From Burkholderia ambifaria AMMD (GTDB lineage: Bacteria; Pseudomonadota; Gammaproteobacteria; Burkholderiales; Burkholderiaceae), in contig NC_008390.1 in assembly GCF_000203915.1 (NCBI RefSeq), positions 3,100,001 to 3,164,000 on the forward strand: a DNA stretch of 64,000 nucleotides, given 5' to 3'. The notes below the pieces were generated by a model that was not told the origin of the DNA, did not search any database, and was given only the letters and a program-made list of their open reading frames with translations. A program made the position numbers and the translations under genes. Each line of letters begins with the position of its first letter. The first letter of the stretch is position 1. Positions 17,363 through 25,271 of the stretch are shown in pieces.

Positions 17363-17584
17363 GTGTACCCCGTATTTTCGTTTCTGATGGACATGCTGCC
17401 GGGCCGCAGCAAGGCGACGTTCGCGCCCGCGGCCAAAGTGAACCGCGTCACGTTCACGGGCACGGTCGACCGCAGCGACGGTGTGGTCCTGTCGGTCCAC
17501 GGTAGCGACGCGTTGGTGCGCTGGCCGAAGGGCGGAAAGTCGGTTGAGCGCGTCAGCAACCTGGTCGCGATCACGGAAGCGTAA
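17363..17584 (+). CDS. Conserved-looking small protein, unknown function
   Basis: GTG start at 17363 with GAAGGAG ideally placed upstream. The 73-residue product starts with a short hydrophobic stretch (YPVFSFLMDMLPG). The remaining residues look like a small beta-barrel: VNRVTFTGTVDRSDGVVLSVHGSDALVRWPKGG read as two short segments of alternating strands and turns. It is divergent from parA across about 215 bases. Its right-hand neighbour is the left border repeat of the pilus island. No known domain is recognised. Confidence 0.6.
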   Translation: MYPVFSFLMDMLPGRSKATFAPAAKVNRVTFTGTVDRSDGVVLSVHGSDALVRWPKGGKSVERVSNLVAITEA

Positions 17585-17679
17585 TTCGCTGGTTCTCCGG
17601 GCCCGTTCGGCGTGCACGCGCGACGCCATCGCATTGATGGCTCCGCCGAAGGCCGTGGTCGATGCCATCGGCACGTCCC

Positions 17680-17864
17680 GAATTGCGTATCGCCTCACGC
17701 CAGCCTCCGTTCGACGGAACGGAACCATCCGATTAGGCACGTTCCAGCCGAATCGAAAAACCTGCACACGAAAAAAGACCCGAAGTTCCAGGCCAAATCA
17801 CTGATTTAGCTCGGAAGTTCGGGGCCGTCCGTACAGCGGTAACTCACGTTCCTCTCAGAACGGT
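17680..17864. repeat. Left border repeat of the island (diverged ssb 3' end and terminator)
   Basis: This 185-base stretch aligns collinearly with 29692-29883. Identical blocks include a 14-base block around GAATTGCGTATCG, an 18-base block ACGAAAAAAGACCCGAAG and a near-identical ACGTTCCTCT-AGAACGG block. In leftward orientation that last block encodes the final Pro-Phe-stop of ssb (stop TGA here, TAA in the real gene). Overall identity is only moderate. A copied integrase frame also begins here (RRYAIRDV, compared with TRYAIREV in the right copy). Confidence 0.75.
17772..17825 (-). terminator. Diverged copy of the ssb terminator, downstream of the pilus operon
   Basis: On the leftward strand a stem formed by the arms at 17780-17790 and 17814-17824 (11 bp, one mismatch) is followed by six T residues. 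It lies in the left border repeat and is in the right orientation to end transcription of the leftward pilus operon. Confidence 0.55.
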
Positions 17865-18061
17865 TAGCGGAACATGCCACCGCAAAATTTCCCGGTAACC
17901 ATTTGATTCTTCACTGATCTCGGCAGCCCGCCGAACTACGTTTGTCAAAGCCACATAGCGAAGTGTAGCGGAAGTGGGCTCCCGAACCGCTTCCGCGCTC
18001 TTTCGTTAGCAGCTTTCCGCTGGACTCGCGTTGACAGACTCCCTGGAGCATCCGGGTAGTG

Positions 18062-18265
18062 CTATTTGGCGGCGAGCTTGCGGGCGTCGCCGTGCATGTC
18101 GGCTACATGCAGGTCCGTTTCGACCTCACGCACCGCATCCTGCGCTTTCTGGACATCGCACCGGCAGTCGTCGACTTTGTGCGCGGGCTGGGCGAAATGG
18201 CCGGTGTCCGTGCAGTTGGCCCCGCCCCGTTCGAGCGCGATCTGCTGGTTTGTCGCCTGCTGCAT
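18062..18265 (-). CDS. Short hydrophilic protein or fragment, unknown function
   Basis: A 67-residue leftward frame starting 18 bases after the second chaperone stop. It is rich in Ala, Gln, Asp and Val, with helical heptad spacing (VQKAQDAVREVETDLHVADM) and two close cysteines (DDCRCD). It lacks a signal peptide and a clear ribosome site, so it may be the tail of a decayed exported protein rather than an intact gene. It is the last frame before the island's left border. Between 17865 and 18061 I see only a GCGGAAG/CTTCCGC dyad near 17967-17997. Confidence 0.35.
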   Translation of the reverse strand: MQQATNQQIALERGGANCTDTGHFAQPAHKVDDCRCDVQKAQDAVREVETDLHVADMHGDARKLAAK

Positions 18266-18283
18266 ATTGCCGTAGCGTGTCGC

Positions 18284-19228
18284 CTAATCGATCTGCGCCG
18301 ATGTGCATGAGTCGGTCGGTTGGCGTTCACGTTGCGTTCGAATCGGCGGGGAAAGGACCTGCACGGCATCGGATGCCCGACCGGAGTCGCACGCAACACC
18401 ACCTGGACACGCGCCGACACGCACCGTGCGGGTGTCTGCGTCAGGATTGCCGTCATCGCCGATCAGCGTGAAGGTGACGCGCGCGGCTGCGCCGGGGGAT
18501 GCATACCACGCGTCGAACGCGACGGTTGTGCGGGAAAAAGGCGCGATCATGTCCGGGACCGCCTGCTTCGCGGTGTCGCCCAGCGTGACCTGCACAGCGC
18601 CGATCGTCGCGTAATACGGCGTGGGATTGTCAATCGTCAATACGAGCCCCCGGCGGGCGGTCGCAAGCGACAGCACAAGTTTCCGCAGCCGACTCACGCC
18701 CGGATCGGCGAGGCCCGCCGGGCGCACGAACAGCTTGATTTGGGTGCGCATTGTGACGGTCACGGTCTGTCTGTCATGCACCCAGTCCTTCGGCGTGGAG
18801 GGGATCTCGTACAGGTTGAGCCAGAGCAGCGATTCACGGTCCGTCGGCAGTGGCTCGCCGGCATTGATCAACCGCAGGCTCGTCTGATCGTGCGGCGCCA
18901 TCCGGAAGATCGGTGGCAACGCGACGACCGGCGCACTCGATGATTGCGGCACCGACAGGATGTCGCCGCCGTCGATCCAGGCCTGGACGAGTACTGGGTA
19001 CGCGTTCAGATTGTAGAGCTGGACCGACTGTTCGGCCCCGTCGGCGGCGAAGACGATGCGCGAGACTTCCGGCGTCACGCCGGCGACGGCGAGGGCGATT
19101 GGGCCGCCGGCGACTGCCGCGACGCACAGTGCGGTGCACGCGATGTGGCGGCCGACCTGCCGCTTGCACCATGCCCAGCGCAAGCGCAGCGCGACAATTG
19201 CCGTGCCCCGGCGGACGTCATTGCACAC
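18284..19228 (-). CDS. Second periplasmic pilus chaperone (PapD-like)
   Basis: A 314-residue chaperone with a long N-terminal signal region (hydrophobic IACTALCVAAVAGG). Two Ig-like domains follow: VSRIVFAADGAEQSVQLYN, the proline-containing ALPPIFRMAPHDQTSLRLIN donor-strand region, and DRESLLWLNLYEIP. It ends with about 40 extra residues beyond a usual PapD-type end, including two cysteines (GACPGGVACDSG). It overlaps the adhesin gene by 11 bases and is last in the pilus operon. Having a second, diverged chaperone suggests a dedicated role in adhesin folding, which is inference. Confidence 0.85.
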   Translation of the reverse strand: MCNDVRRGTAIVALRLRWAWCKRQVGRHIACTALCVAAVAGGPIALAVAGVTPEVSRIVFAADGAEQSVQLYNLNAYPVLVQAWIDGGDILSVPQSSSAPVVALPPIFRMAPHDQTSLRLINAGEPLPTDRESLLWLNLYEIPSTPKDWVHDRQTVTVTMRTQIKLFVRPAGLADPGVSRLRKLVLSLATARRGLVLTIDNPTPYYATIGAVQVTLGDTAKQAVPDMIAPFSRTTVAFDAWYASPGAAARVTFTLIGDDGNPDADTRTVRVGACPGGVACDSGRASDAVQVLSPPIRTQRERQPTDSCTSAQID

Positions 19229-20642
19229 GGACGATCACCTGCGCGGTGGCGTTGTAGCGGCCCGCCGTCACCGGCGTCGAACCCGGCGCGAACGCCTTGA
19301 AGGTCGCGTTGATGACGCGCGTGTAGCTCGTCTGCCCGTTGACGGTCGACTCTGCCGTTGCGTCGTTCAGCACGGGATCCCAGCCGTCCGCGGCGCCGCC
19401 GGTCGTCACGTACTGGTTGCTCAGAAAATTCAGCGCTGCGCCGCCCGGCCGCGACAGCGCGACGCCCACGCCGGTCGCGACACCCGGGTCGGTGCCATAG
19501 CCGTTCGACAGCAGGTACGTGACGCCGCTGCCCGACATCTTCAGGCCCGCATTGATTGCCTGCTGGACGTTCGCCGGCGGCGCGAGGAGCCCGAGCGCGG
19601 TCTGGTTGGCCGCTGTCCCGCTCACGAAGGCGCTCATGCCGCTCGGCGTCACGCTCTGGCATTCAATCCGCACCGTGATCGGTAATTGCCGGGAGCCGCC
19701 CTGCGTCAGCTCGCTGACCGACATCGTCGGAAACAGGATCATCGGCGTAGTGTTGGTGACCGCGCACGTCGCGGAGCGCCGCACGGTGATGTTGCCATAC
19801 GGATTGATCGCGGCTGGCCAGTCACCGTACCAGCCCGAATAATTGGTCGCAGAATCGGCGCCGACGAACAGGCCGCTGGAGGGAATCATGCCGGATGCGC
19901 CGCCGCGAAACGCGTTGTACGCGAACGGCTGCGATTCGGCCCACGCGCCCGTCGACCGGTTGCCGCCGTTCGGGCACGAGCTGCATTTGAACAGCTCGAC
20001 CTTGTACGCGCTGAAATTCTTGGCCTTGACGAGGAACCAGCCCTGGCTGTCGACGTCGAGGCCGGTCAGCGGCCGAGCCTGCCAGTAGCGTGTCGCGGTC
20101 TGCCCGGTCGTCGCGTTCGTGACGCGGAACACGACGCCGGCATACCGCGACTGGTACGTGCCCGGGATACCCGAGACAGCGCTGACGTCGTTGCCGCCGG
20201 CGCTCGCGTTGTCGCCGTTGGTCGCGAAGTATTCGAACATCGTACCGGCGGAATCGGGCGAGCAACGGTACAGCACCTGCTCGGGGCTGTAGCTGCCGGC
20301 GCCGTTCGCGCCGAGGTTGTAGACCGGCGAGACGAGGCTGGCGATCAGCGTGCCTTCCGGGACGAACGACGACGTATCGACGTTGATCGTCATCTTGTAT
20401 GCACCAGCGCCCGCGGTGTCGGGTGCGCCGGCCCAAGGCCGCGCAATCGTGCCCGGGTCGGTGTAGTACGCGGAATTGACGCCGGTGGTCAGCCCGGTGA
20501 TCCTGAAGCAGCCGCGGGACGTGGACGCCGCGCGGGCGGGCGAGACTCCGAGCGCGAGTGCCGCGATCGCCAGCGCGGCGAGCAACGCGCCACGATATCG
20601 CCGCGTGACGGATCGGCCACCTTCGGTCGAACGGTACGGCAT
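19218..20642 (-). CDS. Two-domain fimbrial tip adhesin
   Basis: A 474-residue secreted protein with a signal peptide (hydrophobic LLAALAIAALALG, cleavage near ARAAST). The N-terminal part (about 35-300) is unlike pilins, rich in Gly, Ser, Asn and aromatic residues, with CFRITG and the CSSCPNGG pair, and probably binds a receptor. The C-terminal part (from about 310) is pilin-like, with a Cys near SATCAV, a second near RIECQS, and a final NATAQVIVRVQ strand fitting donor-strand complementation. The start at 20642 has AGGAG upstream. The gene lies 95 bases after the usher and overlaps the second chaperone. Confidence 0.82.
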   Translation of the reverse strand: MPYRSTEGGRSVTRRYRGALLAALAIAALALGVSPARAASTSRGCFRITGLTTGVNSAYYTDPGTIARPWAGAPDTAGAGAYKMTINVDTSSFVPEGTLIASLVSPVYNLGANGAGSYSPEQVLYRCSPDSAGTMFEYFATNGDNASAGGNDVSAVSGIPGTYQSRYAGVVFRVTNATTGQTATRYWQARPLTGLDVDSQGWFLVKAKNFSAYKVELFKCSSCPNGGNRSTGAWAESQPFAYNAFRGGASGMIPSSGLFVGADSATNYSGWYGDWPAAINPYGNITVRRSATCAVTNTTPMILFPTMSVSELTQGGSRQLPITVRIECQSVTPSGMSAFVSGTAANQTALGLLAPPANVQQAINAGLKMSGSGVTYLLSNGYGTDPGVATGVGVALSRPGGAALNFLSNQYVTTGGAADGWDPVLNDATAESTVNGQTSYTRVINATFKAFAPGSTPVTAGRYNATAQVIVRVQ

Positions 20643-20737
20643 GAATGACACTCCTCTTGAGGTCGATCGCGACATGCGTCGCGACCGGTTTCGATGAACG
20701 CCACGCGGGGGCGAGCGGCGGTGGTCCGCGCAGCCGG

Positions 20738-23530
20738 TCATTTCAGCGCGAGCGGCAGGCATTGCGCGCGAATGCGCACGATCGGCGCCTTCGTCGCCGA
20801 CTGCGCGGGCAGGTCGTAGCGCATCGCGCACTGGTCCTCACGCCGCTTGCCCCAGCGGACCCTGACCGTACCGTGCGCCGACGGCACGCGCGCATAGGCG
20901 AGCCCGCCTTGCCCGACCACGCCGATCGACGTGCCCTTGCCGTCCAGCACGTTCGCGCCCAGCGGCAGCCGTTCGCCGTCGGCGCGCGCACCCTGGATCA
21001 GGACCGCATGGCCGGTCAGTGTCGCGAACTTGAGCAGCACGGCCGAGCCCGCATACGGCGCGACCCGCACCTGGTTGCCGATCAGTTCAGTGTCGCGGTC
21101 GATGCCTTGTGTTTCGAGCGCAACGTCCGTGTAGCGGTAGGGCGTGAGCGACGGCACGATCGCGTAGCCGAAGCGGTCGACGCGCGCGCCCATCCCGCTG
21201 CGCACGGTCGCGCCTCGCGCACCCTTGGCCTCGACGATGCCGAACGTATCGCCGAGATACGGCCCGAACGTGACGCCGCCGCGGTGCGCGACGATCGCGC
21301 CGCGCGCGGTGGCACCGACCTGCCAGAAATGATCGCCGTTCGAATAACTCGCGCCCGCCGTGATCATTGACAGGTTCTTCTGCAGGTTGCCGCTGTAGGT
21401 ACGCGCGCCGTTGCGCGTTTCGCCCGACAGGCTGAGGCCGTAGCTGAGCGTCTGGGCGCGGTCGGCAATGCCACTGAGCGACGCCTGGTACGACGTGCCC
21501 TGATCGTTGCCGTGCGACACACTGCCCGACAGCGATGCGGTGCGCGGCCCCGATCCGAGTGGGATCGAGACGGTCAGCATCAGCACGTTGCTCGTCCGCG
21601 TGTCCGCGCCCGCCCGTCCGTAGCCGGGCAGGAGGTTCTGCATCGGCCCGCTGCCCGGCGCGACGACGGTGGCCGTCTTCTGCCGGACGAACGACAGGTT
21701 GTAGCTGATCGAGTGGTAGTGGTTGTTGTAGCTGAGCTGGACCTGCGTGTCGTGCGGCCGCGACTCGTAGTAGCTGCTGGTCGTGGCGGACAGCGACAGT
21801 GCGCCGTACTTGCCGAAATCCTGGTTCACGTTGAGCGTGAACTGGTCGCGCTGCTGGTAGGTCGACGACGCCCAGGTTTCGCCGCGCCGGTAAGCTTCGC
21901 GCGCGCTGAGCGCGTCGATGAACTCGCGATAGCCTTTCGTCGAATAGCGATAGCCGGCCAGCGAGAAGGTCGTTTGGGTCGGCGTGAAGGTGTGGCTGTA
22001 CGTGATGGCACTCATCCAGCCGTTCAGCCAGCCGCCCTGCGCGTTGCGCGCGTGAGACCAGGTCGTGTTCCAGCCGAACGCGCCGATCCGCGTGCCTAGC
22101 ACGGCGCCGGCCAGCACCGACTGATAGTCGAGCGAGACGCGCACGGCGCCGTTGGCCGTCAGCGAATTGGTCAGGCCGCGCTGGTAGGTCAGGTCGGCGA
22201 ATCTCGCGTGCGAGCCTTCGATTTGCCGCACCTGGCCGAGCGTGACGCTGTAGTGCGACAGGCCGGGGCGCATCGAATTCGGCACTGCGGAGAACGGCAC
22301 CGTGAAGCGCGACACCTGGCCGTTCGCCTCGTGCACCTCGACGTCGATATCGCCCTGGTAGCTGGTCGGATTCAGGTCCGCGATCCGGAACGGCCCGGGG
22401 GCCACCGTCGTCTGGTAGATCACGTGGCCGTTCTGGTTCACGACGACGCGCGCGTTGGTCTGCGCGACGCCATTGACGACCGGCGCGTAGCCGCGCATCG
22501 AGTCGGGCAGCATGCGATCGTCGGATTCCAGGCGCACGCCCGTATAGCCCACCGTGCTGAACAGGCTGCCGCTCGTGAAGCTCTGGCCGATGGTGAGCTG
22601 GCTGCGCATGCCGATCAGCGGCCGCTCCGCATAGGTGCGGATGTTGTTCCAGCGGGAGATGCTGTTGCCGGTGCCTCCATTGTAGGTGAACGACGACTGC
22701 TGGCGCACACGCCACAGGCCGACGTTCACGCCTGCATTGAGGCCCGTGTAGACCGAATTCGCGCGCACGCCGTACGCCGAAGATGTGTAGTAGCTCGCGT
22801 CGTAGTTCACGTACGCGGCGGCTTCGCCCGCGTCCAGCGATGCGGGATCGACTGCGCCGCGCGGTGCGACTCTCATCTCGAACTGCGGGACGGTGATGTC
22901 GAGCCGCAGGCGCGTCAGATCGAACGTGGTCTGCGCGCCCGGCACGCGCTTCGTCAGCGGGCCGCAGAATGCCGTCGGTGCATCCGCCGGGAGCGCGTCC
23001 GCGTGATCCGGTGTTGGTTCGGGTGAAGGTTGCGTGCCGTCGGGCGCAGCCTGTCCGGCCGCGGCGTGCGGCAAGCGGGCATCCGCGACGTCGCGCAGCA
23101 ATACGCCCGCGGACGTCAGCAGTGCATCGCTGAGGCACGGGTAAAGCGCGCCGTCATCTGTATTGCGGAACGTGATGTCGCGCCGCGAAACGAAGCGATC
23201 GTTCACGTACAGATCGACCTGGTATCGTCCGGGATCGACGGCATGCGTGCGGTTGAAGCGCTCGATATTCGCGACGCCGAGCGGCGTGCCCAGCAGCAGC
23301 CGGCTGTCGAAGTTGTACGCGAGAGCGGTTGCGCCGTCGGCCTCGCGGCCGACTGGCGCCGCTTGGAGCGCGTGGGCGGGCGTCACGAAGCCGAGCGCCA
23401 CGACGAGCAGCGGCAGGAACGCGTAGCAGGGCCCTTCGCCCGCCGGTGCGGCTGCGTGGACGGGCGCGGTGCGAGGTCCGGTGCGGCGGGCGTATCGGGT
23501 GTTTCCGCCGCTTCGACGGGCCCGCGTCAT
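20738..23530 (-). CDS. Outer-membrane usher (FimD/PapC family)
   Basis: Pore and assembly platform of the pilus, 930 residues, in the outer membrane. After a signal region it shows the N-terminal usher motif YNFDSRLLLG and then the long beta-barrel, with VYTGLNAGVNVGLWRVRQQSS, RPLIGMRSQLTIGQ and the plug domain (VAPGPFRIADLNPT). It ends with the C-terminal carboxylate-binding domains and a cysteine pair (DQCAMRY and AQCLPL). The ATG at 23530 overlaps the chaperone stop (ATGA), so the pair is translationally coupled. Confidence 0.93.
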   Translation of the reverse strand: MTRARRSGGNTRYARRTGPRTAPVHAAAPAGEGPCYAFLPLLVVALGFVTPAHALQAAPVGREADGATALAYNFDSRLLLGTPLGVANIERFNRTHAVDPGRYQVDLYVNDRFVSRRDITFRNTDDGALYPCLSDALLTSAGVLLRDVADARLPHAAAGQAAPDGTQPSPEPTPDHADALPADAPTAFCGPLTKRVPGAQTTFDLTRLRLDITVPQFEMRVAPRGAVDPASLDAGEAAAYVNYDASYYTSSAYGVRANSVYTGLNAGVNVGLWRVRQQSSFTYNGGTGNSISRWNNIRTYAERPLIGMRSQLTIGQSFTSGSLFSTVGYTGVRLESDDRMLPDSMRGYAPVVNGVAQTNARVVVNQNGHVIYQTTVAPGPFRIADLNPTSYQGDIDVEVHEANGQVSRFTVPFSAVPNSMRPGLSHYSVTLGQVRQIEGSHARFADLTYQRGLTNSLTANGAVRVSLDYQSVLAGAVLGTRIGAFGWNTTWSHARNAQGGWLNGWMSAITYSHTFTPTQTTFSLAGYRYSTKGYREFIDALSAREAYRRGETWASSTYQQRDQFTLNVNQDFGKYGALSLSATTSSYYESRPHDTQVQLSYNNHYHSISYNLSFVRQKTATVVAPGSGPMQNLLPGYGRAGADTRTSNVLMLTVSIPLGSGPRTASLSGSVSHGNDQGTSYQASLSGIADRAQTLSYGLSLSGETRNGARTYSGNLQKNLSMITAGASYSNGDHFWQVGATARGAIVAHRGGVTFGPYLGDTFGIVEAKGARGATVRSGMGARVDRFGYAIVPSLTPYRYTDVALETQGIDRDTELIGNQVRVAPYAGSAVLLKFATLTGHAVLIQGARADGERLPLGANVLDGKGTSIGVVGQGGLAYARVPSAHGTVRVRWGKRREDQCAMRYDLPAQSATKAPIVRIRAQCLPLALK

Positions 23531-24285
23531 TTCTCGGGCCAGCCGGTCGAGCGATATTCGTGCGTGTCGATCGCGCCGTAGTCGTTGACATAGCGGATCG
23601 TGATCTTCGCCGCGTCGGGCCCGGACGGACAGGCGCCGTTCAGCACCCACCGCGCGGTCGAGTACGGCGCGACCATGTCCGCGGTGAACGTGGCGACCTG
23701 CTTGCCGCAGGTCGCACTGCCGCCGAGGACCGACACGAAGTAGCCAGTGGGGTTGTCCAGCACGACGCATATCTTGCCGTCGTGCCGGTCGAGACGCAGC
23801 GCGAGCTTGTCCGGCGCCGTCTCCGACGCGCCTTCGATCGTCGCGGGACGGTAGAACACCTTGATCCGGTTGCGCAGCATCACCAGCATTCGGTTCTGGT
23901 TCGCGTAGGCCGAATTCAGCGACGGGATCTGCAGGCTATTGAGATAGAAGATCGATTCGCGATCCTGAGGAAGATCGCGACCGACGAAGATCAGCCGGGC
24001 CGTCTGCCCGGTCTTCGGTTCGATCCGGAAGATCGGCGGATTGACCAAGAACGGCGCGTCGGCGACATCGGGCGTCGATTTCGCGTCGCCGGCATCGACC
24101 CACACCTGCATGACGCTCGGGGATTCGTCCAGGTTCGTGAACTGGAGGTTCTGTTCTTTCGCGTCGCCGGCAAAGATCACGCGCGTGTTGGTCATCACGA
24201 CGCTGGCGGCGGCAAGGCTTGCGTGGCAAGCGCAGATCGCCAGCAGCGCCGAGCCGAGCACATTCAGGGTGTACGGTCGGTTCAT
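23527..24285 (-). CDS. Periplasmic pilus chaperone (PapD/FimC family)
   Basis: A 252-residue chaperone with a signal peptide (VLGSALLAICACHASLAAA). The mature protein has the donor-strand signatures MTNTRVIFAGDAKEQNLQFTN, PPIFRIEPKTGQTARLIF and DRESIFYLNSLQIP, and a C-terminal domain with a disulphide pair (ATCGK and GACPSG). It stabilises the pilin for delivery to the usher it overlaps. It follows the pilin gene by 110 bases, the typical position in type-1-like operons. Confidence 0.93.
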   Translation of the reverse strand: MNRPYTLNVLGSALLAICACHASLAAASVVMTNTRVIFAGDAKEQNLQFTNLDESPSVMQVWVDAGDAKSTPDVADAPFLVNPPIFRIEPKTGQTARLIFVGRDLPQDRESIFYLNSLQIPSLNSAYANQNRMLVMLRNRIKVFYRPATIEGASETAPDKLALRLDRHDGKICVVLDNPTGYFVSVLGGSATCGKQVATFTADMVAPYSTARWVLNGACPSGPDAAKITIRYVNDYGAIDTHEYRSTGWPEK

Positions 24286-24395
24286 CGGCTTCCCCGGGTA
24301 GGGGTCTGGTTTTTGTCTGGTCTGGAGAGCGTGTAGGGACGCGGCGGCTTCGCGCGAGGTTTCGAGGCAGGAGGGCGAAGCGCCGCATCGGGCGA

Positions 24396-24935
24396 TTACT
24401 GATAGTTGATCGCGTACTGCACGCTACCGAGCACCGAGCCAGCCGTCGCGCTGCCATTCTCGGTGATGTAGCGCACCGCGAAGTCGTACGACGCCGACGT
24501 GTCACCGACTGCGAGGCTCAGGCCCGGTGCTGCGTAGCCGGATGCGCCGCTTAGGTTGAACGGCGTCGTGGCATTGGCCGGATCGAGCAGTTGCAGCGCG
24601 ACGTTGGTAGCCGTGCCCGTATTGCCGAGGTTGCCGTTGGTCGTCACCTGGTTGCCGACGAACACCGTATTGATCGCGCGGGCGGTCTGGGTCGGTGCCG
24701 TGCAGCCGCTCAGGCCGAGCGTGAAGTGGGTTTCGCCGGCCGTTCCGCCGGCGGTGGCCAGATCGGCCGTCGACACGGTCGGCAGCAGCACGGTCGGGCT
24801 GGACGCATTGCCGTTGACCGTGACTGCGCAGGTCTGATCGGTCACTTCGCCCTGGAACTGAATGGTGTTGCTGCTTTGCGCGAACGCGAAAACCGGTGCT
24901 GCTGCGAGCATCAGGACAAGAAGATTCTTTTTCAT
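24396..24935 (-). CDS. Major type-1-like fimbrial subunit
   Basis: Pilin of 179 residues. A 19-residue signal peptide (KKNLLVLMLAAAPVFAFA) precedes the mature start QSSNTIQFQGEV. The two cysteines of the FimA fold are in DQTCAV and LSGCTAP, and the protein ends with the penultimate tyrosine motif (VQYAINYQ) used for chaperone recognition. The start at 24935 is fixed by the signal peptide; a longer in-frame reading to 25070 adds 45 residues that would spoil secretion. It is the first gene of the pilus operon. Confidence 0.93.
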   Translation of the reverse strand: MKKNLLVLMLAAAPVFAFAQSSNTIQFQGEVTDQTCAVTVNGNASSPTVLLPTVSTADLATAGGTAGETHFTLGLSGCTAPTQTARAINTVFVGNQVTTNGNLGNTGTATNVALQLLDPANATTPFNLSGASGYAAPGLSLAVGDTSASYDFAVRYITENGSATAGSVLGSVQYAINYQ

Positions 24936-25271
24936 GAGCGTGTCTGCTTTCGTTCGATTGATATGGGCGGCCCGGTCCGGGCGGTCGCCGGAGCTACGAC
25001 GCATGGCGCGGCCGGCCTCGAGGAAGGTCAATGTCTCGTGTGGTATCTCGGTATCCCCCGTATATGGCACTCCTTATCGATAAAAGATGATCGGCATGAC
25101 GTCGCCCGGATGCCGGACCTGTTCCGAGCTGCTTGCGAGCCGAATTCATCACGCCGTCGATGTTATTTTTCGCGGGTGATGCAAGAAATAGGATTGCTCC
25201 GAATCTTTGTTAAATTGACTTGTCGATTCGACGGTGGGCACGCGCCGGCTTTGCCGGTGTTGGCACAGCGT
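24936..25271. promoter_or_regulatory. Spacer upstream of the pilin gene
   Basis: 336 bases between the pilin start and the kinase stop, with no gene. It should hold the leftward pilus promoter. A perfect 10-base palindrome, TTATCGATAA, lies at 25074-25083, about 140 bases upstream of the pilin ATG. An AT-rich block follows at about 25150-25230. Both are reasonable positions for binding of the adjacent response regulator, but no promoter hexamers stand out. Confidence 0.4.

Noticed and set aside
17336..17767. Leftward frame across the 17363 gene and border repeat
   Set aside because: Only its first residues resemble the integrase start, and the rest is antisense to the small gene. It is explained by the border repeat.
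19686..20648. Rightward frame opposite the adhesin
   Set aside because: It is antisense, Arg-rich and without a ribosome site.
21087..23138. Frame in another register within the usher
   Set aside because: It is an out-of-frame reading of the usher gene.
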